A stretch of DNA of 10,592 nt from Planctomycetota bacterium (lineage in GTDB: Bacteria; Planctomycetota; Planctomycetia; Pirellulales; S012-138). The stretch covers positions 1 through 10,592 of the forward strand of contig JALSGI010000728.1 in assembly GCA_026982835.1 (NCBI GenBank). Direction: 5' to 3'. The notes under the pieces were generated by a model, which saw only the letters and a program-made list of their open reading frames with translations, was not told the DNA's origin and ran no database searches. Of the stretch, positions 1 through 5,365 are shown piece after piece (position 1 is the stretch's first letter; each line of letters starts with the position of its first letter). Position numbers and translations under genes: made by a program.

Positions 1-2
1 CC

Positions 3-455
3 GCCCTGCGTCGCGGCTACGATGAGGACGAGCATCGGGAATTGATGGAGCTCAACCGACATTTGCACGAAGTGATCGAGGTTACAGCGCAAAAGACAGC
101 TCAAAACGCATTGAAGGGCAAGATGGAATCTCAAAAGAAACGGAAGCAAGGGAAGGCCAGTGTTTGGAGTGGCAAGCAGCAAATCGTCCTGGCGGCCCTT
201 GTGGAGTATCATCAGCTTTACAGCACCAGTGTGGAAAACTCGGAACCAGCCACCGTGGCCGAAATTGCTAAGAAAGCTGAAGTAAACAAGGGCACAGTTA
301 GCCGTTTTTTCAAGAAAGCCTTCGGGGGGTACTCTCAGTACAAGGCCTATTGCTTGGAAGGGGCACTAGGGATGCGTTTGGCCGTATTGATAGGGGATGT
401 GCCTTCGCTGCGGGAAGCCCAGGGAGGCTACATGGAAATGAAGCGGCGGGGTTAG
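3..455 (+). CDS. HTH-containing regulator or replication-associated protein, 5'-partial
   Basis: The reading frame is open from the first bases of the window (it reads A-L-R-R-G-Y-D-E-D-E-H before the first in-window start codons, TTG at 42 and ATG at 45). The true start is therefore probably upstream and the gene is cut by the window edge. The visible part begins with a charged, helical, Lys/Gln-rich segment. A helix-turn-helix follows: ATVAEIAKKAEVNKGTVSRF reads as a short helix, a turn and a recognition helix. The most likely role is sequence-specific DNA binding as a transcriptional regulator or replication initiator of the element. I do not recognise a named family. It is separated from the next operon by a terminator-like hairpin at 475-493 and by GTTGCGC inverted repeats that could be its own binding sites; that link is inference. 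Codon usage is less GC-rich than in the downstream genes. Confidence 0.7.
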   Translation, partial: ALRRGYDEDEHRELMELNRHLHEVIEVTAQKTAQNALKGKMESQKKRKQGKASVWSGKQQIVLAALVEYHQLYSTSVENSEPATVAEIAKKAEVNKGTVSRFFKKAFGGYSQYKAYCLEGALGMRLAVLIGDVPSLREAQGGYMEMKRRG

Positions 456-457
456 GT

Positions 458-486
458 GTTGCGCGCACTCTCCCAAAAAGCGCAAC
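458..486 (+). promoter_or_regulatory. GTTGCGC / GCGCAAC inverted repeat overlapping the terminator
   Basis: GTTGCGC at 458-464 is the reverse complement of GCGCAAC at 480-486 (7 of 7), with a 15-base spacer. The right arm overlaps both arms of the 475-493 terminator hairpin, so pairing of 458-464 with 480-486 would break the terminator. It could work as an antiterminator or as a DNA operator. The same sequence recurs at 555-576, which argues against chance. Confidence 0.4.
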
Positions 487-500
487 GCTTTTTCTTCTCT
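475..500 (+). terminator. Intrinsic terminator-like hairpin after the HTH gene
   Basis: AAAAAGCG (475-482) pairs with CGCTTTTT (486-493) around a three-base CAA loop, and a T/C-rich tail follows. It starts 20 bases after the TAG/TGTT end of the HTH gene. The left arm shares bases with GCGCAAC (480-486), which can instead pair with GTTGCGC (458-464), so two exclusive structures are possible. Confidence 0.55.
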
Positions 501-554
501 TAATTCGCCCTAACTACCTTTGATTGCTTTGGGTTGTACGTCTTGGGCGGGGAT

Positions 555-576
555 GTTGCGCGGAAAAACGCGCAAC
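555..576. promoter_or_regulatory. Perfect 8-bp inverted repeat upstream of the replication operon (candidate operator)
   Basis: GTTGCGCG (555-562) and CGCGCAAC (569-576) form a perfect inverted repeat around the six-base spacer GAAAAA. It sits 41 bases before the GTG start of the excisionase-like gene and repeats the 458-486 motif. The likely role is an operator for the element's regulator or an RNA hairpin in the leader. I found no convincing -35/-10 pair in this spacer, although 487-535 is AT-richer than its surroundings. Confidence 0.45.
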
Positions 577-603
577 GCCAGCAATTAAGAAAGTCCCCTA
601 TCC

Positions 604-609
604 GAGGAG
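604..609 (+). promoter_or_regulatory. Shine-Dalgarno that fixes the excisionase-like gene start
   Basis: GAGGAG lies 7 bases before the GTG at 617. No comparable site precedes the longer TTG start at 524. The extra 31 residues of the longer reading also cover the 555-576 palindrome, which makes the shorter GTG start preferable. Confidence 0.6.
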
Positions 610-616
610 AAAAGCA

Positions 617-808
617 GTGGAATTACTCTCTCGCGCCGAAGCGGCAAAGTTGTTGGGAGTCACTGATCGCCACATCGACCGCCTGGCCAAGCGGGAAGGA
701 CTGCCGGTGGTGCGCATGGGGCGTCGAGTGTTAATCCCGCGGTGCGAGCTGGAGAAATGGCTCCGCGCGCGAATTGAAAAGGGCGGTGGCAATGGCCAGA
801 AACGGTAA
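617..808 (+). CDS. Excisionase/AlpA-type helix-turn-helix DNA-binding protein
   Basis: This is a 63-residue protein from a GTG start with a good Shine-Dalgarno. The sequence (LSRAEAAKLLGVTDRHIDRL, then GLPVVRMGRRVLIPRCELEKWL) is the MerR-like winged HTH of the HTH_17/excisionase family: helix-turn-helix, a beta wing around VRMGRRVLIP, and a terminal helix ending EKWLRARI. Relatives act as recombination directionality factors or as transcription activators of element genes (Xis, AlpA). Here it opens a four-gene operon. Its last 17 bases overlap the primase-polymerase gene, which implies translational coupling. Its role could be excision with the downstream integrase, regulation of the operon, or both; the sequence cannot tell these apart. 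A longer form from TTG 524 is possible but unlikely. Confidence 0.8.
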   Translation: MELLSRAEAAKLLGVTDRHIDRLAKREGLPVVRMGRRVLIPRCELEKWLRARIEKGGGNGQKR

Positions 809-1640
809 CCTGCTCACCGCTGTCCTGGGCCTAGCCGAGCTGGGCTACCCGGTCTTTCCTTGCATCCCCGGCCAGAAGCGCCCCTTGGTCCGGGGCGGGC
901 TGCACGCGGCCACGCGGGACCCAGCGACAATCCGGGCGTGGTGGACCCGCTGGCCCAGGGCCAACCTAGCGGTGGCCTGCCGGGGTGTGGTGGTCATAGA
1001 CGTGGACCCTGCCGGGCAGGGCTGGCCGCCCGAGCCGGAGCAACGGGCCAGCATCCGGGCTACTGGCTGCCCACTGGCCCGCACACCCCGCGGGGGGTGG
1101 CATTTGTGGTTTCGCGTGCCCGTCGGAAAAACGTGGCGGTGTTCGGCAGGCCGCCTGGCCCCAGGCGTGGACGTGCGCACCACGGGGGGCTATGTGCTGG
1201 TGCCGCCGTCCCGGACACAGCACGGCCAATATCGGTGGATTCGCACGCTGGTCCCCCCAGACCAGCTCCCGTTTCCCCCAGCCTGGCTGGCCGAGGCACT
1301 GGACCGGCTTCATCGGGCTGCCCCACGCACTGCGGGCAATGGGACGTGGGACCCTGTGGCAGAAGCGCCCGTGGTGCTCCAGGAGGGCCAGCGCAACAGC
1401 GGCCTAGCTTCGCTGGCCGGAAAGTTGCGCCGGGCGGGGGCAAGTCAGGAAGAACTGGAGGCCGCGTTGTTGGCGTTCAACACGGCGCGCTGTGTTCCGC
1501 CGTTGTCGGAAAGAGAAGTCCTGGGCATCGCGCGCAGTATTTCCCGCTATCCCCCGGCGGAGACGCTGCCGCCGGTGTTTCGGCGGGCGTGGGCCAAGGC
1601 AGTAGCACACAACACAAAAAGGAGGTGGTGTCATGGATGA
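792..1640 (+). CDS. Bifunctional DNA primase/polymerase (AEP superfamily, prim-pol type)
   Basis: This 282-residue protein would make primers and extend DNA for replication of the element. The N-terminal prim-pol domain (about residues 8-165) shows the family landmarks: LAELGYPVFPCIPGQKRP near the start, the metal-binding VVVIDVDP (Asp70, Asp72), the SGGxH-like GGWHLWF (His104), and the third acidic motif in GVDVRTTGGYVLVPPS (Asp127). The segment at about 185-255 (EGQRNSGLASLAGKLRRAGA, then CVPPLSEREVLGIARSISRY) fits the primase C-terminal helical domain PriCT_1. I chose ATG 792 because homologues begin close to this point; TTG 774 and GTG 786 are alternatives. The gene overlaps its upstream neighbour by 17 bases and the helicase-like gene by 8, so the three are probably one coupled operon. 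The domain pair is typical of mobile-element replication proteins, where a helicase partner is often a separate or fused ORF, as seen here. Confidence 0.9.
   Translation: MARNGNLLTAVLGLAELGYPVFPCIPGQKRPLVRGGLHAATRDPATIRAWWTRWPRANLAVACRGVVVIDVDPAGQGWPPEPEQRASIRATGCPLARTPRGGWHLWFRVPVGKTWRCSAGRLAPGVDVRTTGGYVLVPPSRTQHGQYRWIRTLVPPDQLPFPPAWLAEALDRLHRAAPRTAGNGTWDPVAEAPVVLQEGQRNSGLASLAGKLRRAGASQEELEAALLAFNTARCVPPLSEREVLGIARSISRYPPAETLPPVFRRAWAKAVAHNTKRRWCHG
1620..1627 (+). promoter_or_regulatory. Very strong Shine-Dalgarno for the helicase-like gene
   Basis: AGGAGGTG is a full 8-base anti-Shine-Dalgarno match 5 bases before ATG 1633. It lies inside the 3' end of the primase gene. It is much stronger than the other ribosome sites in the window, which suggests that the ATPase is needed in excess of the primase, for example as an oligomeric ring. 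Confidence 0.7.
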
Positions 1641-3081
1641 TCTGATTTTCCAAATTGCACCCTCAAATGGTAGTGCCCGGCGGCTAGTGATTGCGTATCG
1701 CGGCGAACATGAGGTTTTCCGAGACGAGACTAATCCCAACCGCGCCGCCGACCGGGAGCGATTTGGAGAACAGCTCGCAAGACAACTCGGCATGCCGCTG
1801 AAGGAAATCCTGCCACGAATCCACACCGAACTCCCGGCCGCAGCTGATGCGGCCGATCAGCAAGCCGAGGAGCTGGCGGCCCAGGCGGAACCCGCGTGGG
1901 AACCTACCGCGCAGGCCAAGGCCGCTGCCGAGCGGTTGCTGGCGCGGCCCGATTTGCTGGCCCACGTGGCCCGGGCGGCGGAAACGCTCGGCGTAGTCAA
2001 CGAGCGGAAGCTGGTTTTCCTGGTTTACCTGGCGGCCACCAGCAGGCTACTGCCCAAGCCAATCTACTTGCTAGTAAAGGGGGAGCCGAGCAGTGGCAAG
2101 TCGTTCATCACTTCCGCCGTTGCCCGGCTTTTTCCGCCGGGCGTGGTGCTGGAGGCCTCGGACCTGACACCCCAGGCGCTCTATTACCTGCGCGACGAAG
2201 GGCTGCAGCGGCGCGTGCTGCTGCTGGGTGAGCGGAAGCGCCAGATCGCTGATGAATCCGTGGATCGGACCAAAGCCCTCCGCGAGCTGGTGGAAAACGG
2301 CAGGCTTTCCCTCCTGGTGACGAATCCGAAGGCGCGCCGGGCAGAGCGAATCGAAGTGGAAGGGCCGGCCGCAGTGATCGAAACATGTTCGCATGAGGCC
2401 GTGGCCCATGAGGACCTAACCCGGGCGGTACAGGCATGGCCCAATGACTCCCCCGAGCAAACCCGGTTAGTCGTGACGGAACTGGCTCGCCGAAAAGCGC
2501 ACGGACAGCCGCAACTGTCCCAGGAAGAACAGGAGGCACTCTGGGCGGTCCAGCACTTATTGGAGCCAGCCGAGGTGGTGTTGCCGTTCCTTCCCGCCAT
2601 CGCAAAACGTTTTCCCACAAGCCGCCTGGAGGCGCGGCGAGCTTTTCCCCGACTGGTGGCCCTGGCCGAGGCCTCGGCCCTGCTGCACCAGCGGCAGCGG
2701 GAGCGGGACGCGCAAGGCCGCATCGTAGCCATTGAGGATGACCTTCGCCTGGCGCTGCGTGTTTCCCAGCAGTGGCTGGACGTTTCGGTGGGCGGAGGTG
2801 TCCCCCCAAGGGCAGCGCGCGTCTGGGCGGTGGTGCGGGAAAGGGAAGGCACCTTCACCCTGGCCGATCTTCCCCAAAAACTAGGCGGCGAAAAAACTCT
2901 CCAGCGAGCCCTAGCAGACCTAGAGAAGGCGGGCGCGCTGGAGCTGGCCGAGGAGTGGTCTAACGGCAAAGCCAAGGTGTATCAGGTGATTGATCCCGGC
3001 TGGGAGCCAGGGACCCTGGACCTGGGCCTGGGGACCTGGACACCGGGACAGACCGGGACAGTCAAAGAGTGTCCCGCTTAA
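1633..3081 (+). CDS. P-loop ATPase, probable replicative helicase partner of the prim-pol protein
   Basis: This 482-residue protein has an N-terminal linker region (about 1-100, Ala/Glu-rich). An ATPase core follows: KLVFLVYLAATSRLLPKPI, then the Walker A motif GEPSSGKS (residues 150-157), LTPQALYY, and a hydrophobic strand ending in acidic LLLGER that may carry the Walker B function. Next come RELVENGRLSLLVT, EVEGPAAVIETCS and SPEQTRLVV. This order (KGxSSxGKS, LxYL, E, LLxxG, GPxxxxxTxx, DxPEQT) matches a family of mobile-element proteins often annotated as DNA primase or helicase. The C-terminal 100 residues (VWAVVREREGTFTLADLPQK, then TLQRALADLEKAGALELAEE) read as a winged helix. It overlaps the prim-pol gene by 8 bases and probably unwinds the origin for it. 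Helicase activity is inference from family and context. The last 25 codons are repetitive (GGGAC-type units) and overlap a possible origin. Confidence 0.75.
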   Translation: MDDLIFQIAPSNGSARRLVIAYRGEHEVFRDETNPNRAADRERFGEQLARQLGMPLKEILPRIHTELPAAADAADQQAEELAAQAEPAWEPTAQAKAAAERLLARPDLLAHVARAAETLGVVNERKLVFLVYLAATSRLLPKPIYLLVKGEPSSGKSFITSAVARLFPPGVVLEASDLTPQALYYLRDEGLQRRVLLLGERKRQIADESVDRTKALRELVENGRLSLLVTNPKARRAERIEVEGPAAVIETCSHEAVAHEDLTRAVQAWPNDSPEQTRLVVTELARRKAHGQPQLSQEEQEALWAVQHLLEPAEVVLPFLPAIAKRFPTSRLEARRAFPRLVALAEASALLHQRQRERDAQGRIVAIEDDLRLALRVSQQWLDVSVGGGVPPRAARVWAVVREREGTFTLADLPQKLGGEKTLQRALADLEKAGALELAEEWSNGKAKVYQVIDPGWEPGTLDLGLGTWTPGQTGTVKECPA

Positions 3082-3141
3082 TTTGTTTTGGAGTAAGTAC
3101 TTCTGCTAACCGGGACACCAGGACACCAGAAACCATGTCCC
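3042..3141. repeat. Cluster of ACCGGGACA direct and TGTCCC inverted repeats (candidate iterons/origin)
   Basis: ACCGGGACA occurs at 3042-3050, 3052-3060 and 3109-3117, with a one-mismatch copy ACCAGGACA at 3117-3125. The inverse TGTCCC occurs at 3070-3075 and 3136-3141. Between the two groups lies an AT-rich patch (about 3079-3108) that includes the palindrome AAGTACTT (3095-3102). The 3054-3060 and 3070-3076 arms form a perfect 7-bp hairpin over the helicase stop region. Iterons flanking an AT-rich segment beside replication genes are typical of plasmid-like origins. Function is inference. Confidence 0.4.
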
Positions 3142-3482
3142 ACATAGATTTTGATGCCCTGTTTGCTTCCCCCTGGCAGAGCAAGCCAAGCCGCCCCAGT
3201 TTCTCCCTCCAGCCGCCCCCCGGCTGGCCCGAGGGGATGGCACTGCCCCCGTGGTGGCCCCAACTGGTGGAGGTCTTTCCGGTTGAAGCCGCTTGGCAGG
3301 ACCCGTGCCAGGGTTGCGGCTTTCCCGTGCTGGTGCTGGCCCGGGTGGACTCGCCAAAAGCCCCTTTTGCCGGGCGGGCGTGGTTCTGTCCCCAGTGCGG
3401 CCACGACCCGGGCTATGAGCTGGCCGGTGCAGCCGTGCAAGCTTGCCCGAAACAAAACCCCCTCCAAGAACAAAACCAGTGA
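3135..3482 (+). CDS. Small zinc-ribbon protein of the element
   Basis: This is a 115-residue protein from ATG 3135. The N-terminal half is Pro/Trp-rich (SKPSRPSFSLQPPPGWPEG, LPPWWPQLVEVFP). The C-terminal half carries two Cys pairs, CQGC at 58-61 and CPQC at 85-88, spaced as a zinc ribbon. I do not recognise a family. Many mobile-element replication modules carry a small zinc-ribbon protein, either as a primase accessory or as a regulator, but I cannot assign a role. An alternative GTG start at 3069 would overlap the helicase gene by 13 bases and add 22 residues. Neither start has a good Shine-Dalgarno. ATG 3135 sits at the edge of a GGGACA/TGTCCC inverted repeat (3112-3117 with 3136-3141) that could mask it in RNA. 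Hairpin CACTGG-CGC-CCAGTG (3487-3501) lies just after the stop. Confidence 0.65.
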   Translation: MSHIDFDALFASPWQSKPSRPSFSLQPPPGWPEGMALPPWWPQLVEVFPVEAAWQDPCQGCGFPVLVLARVDSPKAPFAGRAWFCPQCGHDPGYELAGAAVQACPKQNPLQEQNQ

Positions 3483-3486
3483 AAAG

Positions 3487-3532
3487 CACTGGCGCCCAGT
3501 GGAACGGAAGCGAATAATACGGACAGCGTTCC
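3487..3532 (+). promoter_or_regulatory. Hairpins between the zinc-ribbon gene and the integrase
   Basis: CACTGG (3487-3492) and CCAGTG (3496-3501) form a perfect 6-bp stem with a CGC loop. GGAACG (3501-3506) and CGTTCC (3527-3532) form a second inverted repeat around an AT-rich segment containing TAATAC. There is no T-run after the first stem, so an intrinsic terminator is doubtful. The second repeat could be an integrase-gene operator. No clear -35 box is visible. Confidence 0.3.
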
Positions 3533-3553
3533 CCTAGCAACGGAGTAGAAGCG

Positions 3554-4969
3554 ATGGCGACTCTTTCCAAGCAAGCCAATGGTTCCTGGAAGCTTTACTT
3601 TGTCCATCCCCAGCACGGCCGCCGCACCAGTGTCACGCTGGGCAAGTTGCCCAAGCGGGCCGCCCAAACCGTGCGGCTGCGCGTGGAGCAGCTGCTGGCT
3701 TGCCACGGCTCGGGCACTCCCTGGCCGCCGGAGTTGGCCGAGTGGGTCGGCACGCTGGATCAGGCCCTGCGGCAGAAGCTGGCCCGCGTGGGACTGGTGG
3801 ATGCCCGCCCCCAGGTTACTCTCGGCGAGTTTTTGCAGCAGTGGCTGGAATCGCGCAAGCACTACAAAGCCACTTCCCAGGATGTGTGGCGGCAGGTGGT
3901 GCAGTGGTTGCTGGAGTTTTACGGCCCGCAGTGCCCCATGCACACACTCGATCATGCCCGCGGCGAAGCCTTCCGCCAGCACATGCTCTCTTGCGGCCTG
4001 GCGGACTCCACCATCAACAAGCGGCTCCAGACGGCCCGCATGATGTTCCAGGACGCGGTGCGGCAGGGGCTGCTGGACAAAAACCCCCTGGAACATGTGC
4101 GGCACCACGGTGGCGATCCGGCCACCCGCCGCGTGTACGTGCCGGTGGAAGTGGTAGAAAAAGTGCTGGAAGCCTGCCCGGATGTGTGGTGGCGGTTGCT
4201 GGTGGTGCTGGCCCGATTTGCAGGACTGCGCGTTCCCAGCGAGCCGTTTTCTCTGCGATGGGAGGACATCCACTGGGCCGCCGGGCGGCTGCTGGTTACC
4301 AGCTCCAAGACGGCCCATCTGGCCGGACGGGGCTACCGGGCTGTGCCCCTGTTCCCTGAGCTGCGTCCCTACCTGGAGCAGGCTTGGCAACAAGCCCCCG
4401 AGGGAGCCGAGTATGTCTTTCCCGATCCCTTCCGCCGCCGCGGCCAAGGTAGCTCCAAGGGGGCCAACCTGCGCACCCAAATGGTGCGGATCATCCGCCG
4501 CGCCGGGGTGGAACCGTGGCCTAGGCCGTTCCAGAACCTGCGGGCCAGTTGCGAAACCGACCTGGTGCAGCGTTTCCCCCTGCCCAAGGTGGTCAAGTGG
4601 ATCGGCAACACCACGGCGGTGGCCATGCGGCACTACGTGGACGTAACCGATGAGGACTTCCGCCGTGCCGCTGCAACCGGGCTTGCGCCGGAGAAGAAGC
4701 AAGGGGCGGCCCTGCCGGAGAAGCAAACGGGAACAGCCCCGGCAAAGGAAACCGCCCCGGGGCCGGGGGAGAAAACAGGTGCGCAATTGGGTGCGCAATC
4801 TGCTGCTTTTGAGGGGAACCTGGCGGACCTGGAGGAAAACCAACTTACGTCAAGTCCACTTGATTCAACTCCTTGTGACTCTGGGCACTTACGTTCACCC
4901 CATCCAGCGGAAGTGCATGGGAATCGAACCCACCGGCTGCACGTTTTCCGTACAGCCCAACGGTTTTGA
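3554..4969 (+). CDS. Tyrosine site-specific recombinase (integrase) of planctomycete type
   Basis: This 471-residue protein catalyses integration and excision of the element. It has an N-terminal arm-binding-like region (1-80), a core-binding SAM-like domain (about 88-185: VTLGEFLQQWLES through INKRLQTARMMFQDAV) and a catalytic domain (about 195-372). The catalytic residues are Arg226 (AGLRVPSE), Lys252 (TSSKTAH), Arg330 (QNLRAS) and the nucleophile Tyr361 (MRHYVDVTDE). The usual His of box II is Gln327, and the His of the GH[ST] motif is Asn352 (WIGNTT). Both changes occur in planctomycete integrases as I know them. GGAG at 3542-3545 supports ATG 3554. After about residue 375 comes a low-complexity Glu/Lys/Pro/Gly tail. 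Its last 20 codons are read from the 3' half of the tRNA-Sec gene, antisense, and end at a TGA that is complementary to the anticodon. The tail beyond the tRNA boundary is therefore formed by the host target site. Confidence 0.92.
   Translation: MATLSKQANGSWKLYFVHPQHGRRTSVTLGKLPKRAAQTVRLRVEQLLACHGSGTPWPPELAEWVGTLDQALRQKLARVGLVDARPQVTLGEFLQQWLESRKHYKATSQDVWRQVVQWLLEFYGPQCPMHTLDHARGEAFRQHMLSCGLADSTINKRLQTARMMFQDAVRQGLLDKNPLEHVRHHGGDPATRRVYVPVEVVEKVLEACPDVWWRLLVVLARFAGLRVPSEPFSLRWEDIHWAAGRLLVTSSKTAHLAGRGYRAVPLFPELRPYLEQAWQQAPEGAEYVFPDPFRRRGQGSSKGANLRTQMVRIIRRAGVEPWPRPFQNLRASCETDLVQRFPLPKVVKWIGNTTAVAMRHYVDVTDEDFRRAAATGLAPEKKQGAALPEKQTGTAPAKETAPGPGEKTGAQLGAQSAAFEGNLADLEENQLTSSPLDSTPCDSGHLRSPHPAEVHGNRTHRLHVFRTAQRF
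4843..4894. repeat. Direct repeats and palindrome beside the attachment site (candidate integrase arm sites)
   Basis: ACTTACGT occurs at 4843-4850 and 4887-4894 in the same orientation, 44 bases apart (about four helical turns). The interrupted palindrome CAAGT-CC-ACTTG lies at 4851-4862. They sit 15-65 bases from the tRNA boundary, where integrase or Xis accessory sites would be expected. They also lie inside the poorly conserved integrase tail, where coding constraint is weak. Function is inference. Confidence 0.35.
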
Positions 4970-4971
4970 AG
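4908..4971. other. Probable attachment site region: 3' half of tRNA-Sec shared with the integrase gene
   Basis: The 3' half of tRNA-Sec (discriminator, acceptor, T arm, variable arm and anticodon loop on the minus strand) coincides with the last 62 bases of the integrase gene. Tyrosine integrases that use tRNA genes recombine in the T arm or the anticodon loop, so the crossover core should lie here. The exact core cannot be defined without the second copy, which is outside the window. Confidence 0.65.
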
Positions 4972-5004
4972 ACCGTGGCCGGCACCAGCCGTGCACGCAC
5001 TTCC
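4908..5004 (-). tRNA. selC: tRNA-Sec (anticodon UCA)
   Basis: This 97-base gene is on the minus strand. It has the 8-bp acceptor stem special to bacterial tRNA-Sec (GGAAGTGC at 5004-4997 with GCACTTCC at 4916-4909) and discriminator G at 4908. The T arm (4917-4933) has loop TTCGATT and a 5-bp stem with one G-T pair. The 9-bp long variable arm (4935-4943 with 4949-4957) has one G-T pair. The anticodon arm is ACGGT/ACCGT with loop CTTCAAA, giving anticodon TCA at 4969-4967. The D arm pairs as CGGC/GCCG around TGGT, with weaker outer pairs. CCA is not encoded (the bases after the discriminator are CTG). It inserts selenocysteine at UGA codons with SelB and a SECIS element. No selA, selB or selD is in the window. 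The element to its left has kept the gene intact, as tRNA-targeting elements normally do. Confidence 0.95.
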
Positions 5005-5365
5005 GAAACCCCTCCGGCCAGTGGCCGAAGGGGCACTCTTTCTCACGGTTATCAGGTTGTAGTTTTTCCCTCTCGGGCACCCCGGGTGTATAGCCCGGCG
5101 GCCGAAGTGGGCCTAGTCGCGCTCCGGGGGGAATCGCCCGCCTGGAGGACATTCGGCCAGGGCCGAGCTGCAGCCCAAGCTGCGGGCCGGGCCGCGGTGG
5201 GTTTTAGCGGGCCGCCACGCGACCTTGCTCCGGCGCTGCTTCCCGACAAATGCCCGGATCACCCGTATTATAGCCGCCGCTTGTAGATTATGGTACGGGG
5301 CAGCCTTGTCAGGAGTTCGGCCTGGTTGCGTGCCGAGAAGGTGCAGGGAAAGCCGACCGGTCGGC
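5005..5365. other. Intergenic stretch without a confident gene, upstream of selC
   Basis: I see no convincing protein here in any frame. The short frames are Arg/Ala/Pro-rich shadows typical of GC-rich non-coding DNA. Visible signals are the 5009-5033 hairpin, a small CCGGG/CCCGG hairpin (5082-5098) and a perfect minus-strand TATAAT (5267-5272) without a matching -35 box. The TATAAT is about 260 bases upstream of selC. It could start a long selC precursor, or be chance. Confidence 0.5.
5009..5033 (-). promoter_or_regulatory. GC-rich hairpin immediately upstream of selC
   Basis: CCCC (5009-5012) pairs with GGGG (5030-5033), and the stem continues through TCCGGC/GCCGAA with one mismatch to a 5-base loop around 5019-5023. 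It ends only four bases before the tRNA 5' end. It could be a leader structure processed with RNase P, or the terminator stem of a transcript arriving on the plus strand, although the T-rich tail there (CACTCTTTCTC) is imperfect. Confidence 0.35.

Larger units (their letters stand above)
1..4908. mobile_element. Integrative element (satellite- or island-like) inserted at selC, right end only
   Basis: The stretch left of the tRNA-Sec gene carries a regulator, an excisionase-type HTH protein, a primase-polymerase, a P-loop replicative ATPase, a zinc-ribbon protein and a tyrosine integrase next to the tRNA 3' end. Integrases of this class usually recombine into tRNA 3' ends, and the element lies on the 3' side of the tRNA, as expected. 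The gene set (integrase, Xis/AlpA-like protein, primase, helicase) matches integrated plasmids and phage satellites in general layout. No capsid, terminase, conjugation or defence gene is visible. The right boundary is placed at the tRNA 3' end. The left boundary lies outside the window, and no second copy of the tRNA 3' sequence occurs inside it. In known biology selC is a classic island site (for example LEE in enterobacteria), so this would be a parallel case in another phylum. Confidence 0.8.

Noticed and set aside
524..616. Longer excisionase-like protein from TTG 524
   Set aside because: No ribosome site, the extension crosses the 555-576 inverted repeat, and the HTH family begins at the GTG start that has GAGGAG in front of it.
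860..1645. A 261-residue plus-strand frame overlapping the primase-polymerase
   Set aside because: It is Gly/Ala/Pro/Arg-rich with no motifs, while the overlapping frame has the DVD, GGWH and GVDV prim-pol motifs.
3487..3501. Intrinsic terminator after the zinc-ribbon gene
   Set aside because: The stem is perfect, but the sequence after it is GAACGGAAG with no T-run, so rho-independent termination is not supported.
3413..4843. A 476-residue open frame on the minus strand across the integrase
   Set aside because: It has no recognisable domain, and its composition mirrors the integrase codons; the plus-strand frame has all catalytic residues.
5267..5272. Minus-strand TATAAT as the selC promoter
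   Set aside because: No acceptable -35 box at 16-18 bases, and the distance to selC is about 260 bases; kept only as a note in the intergenic entry.
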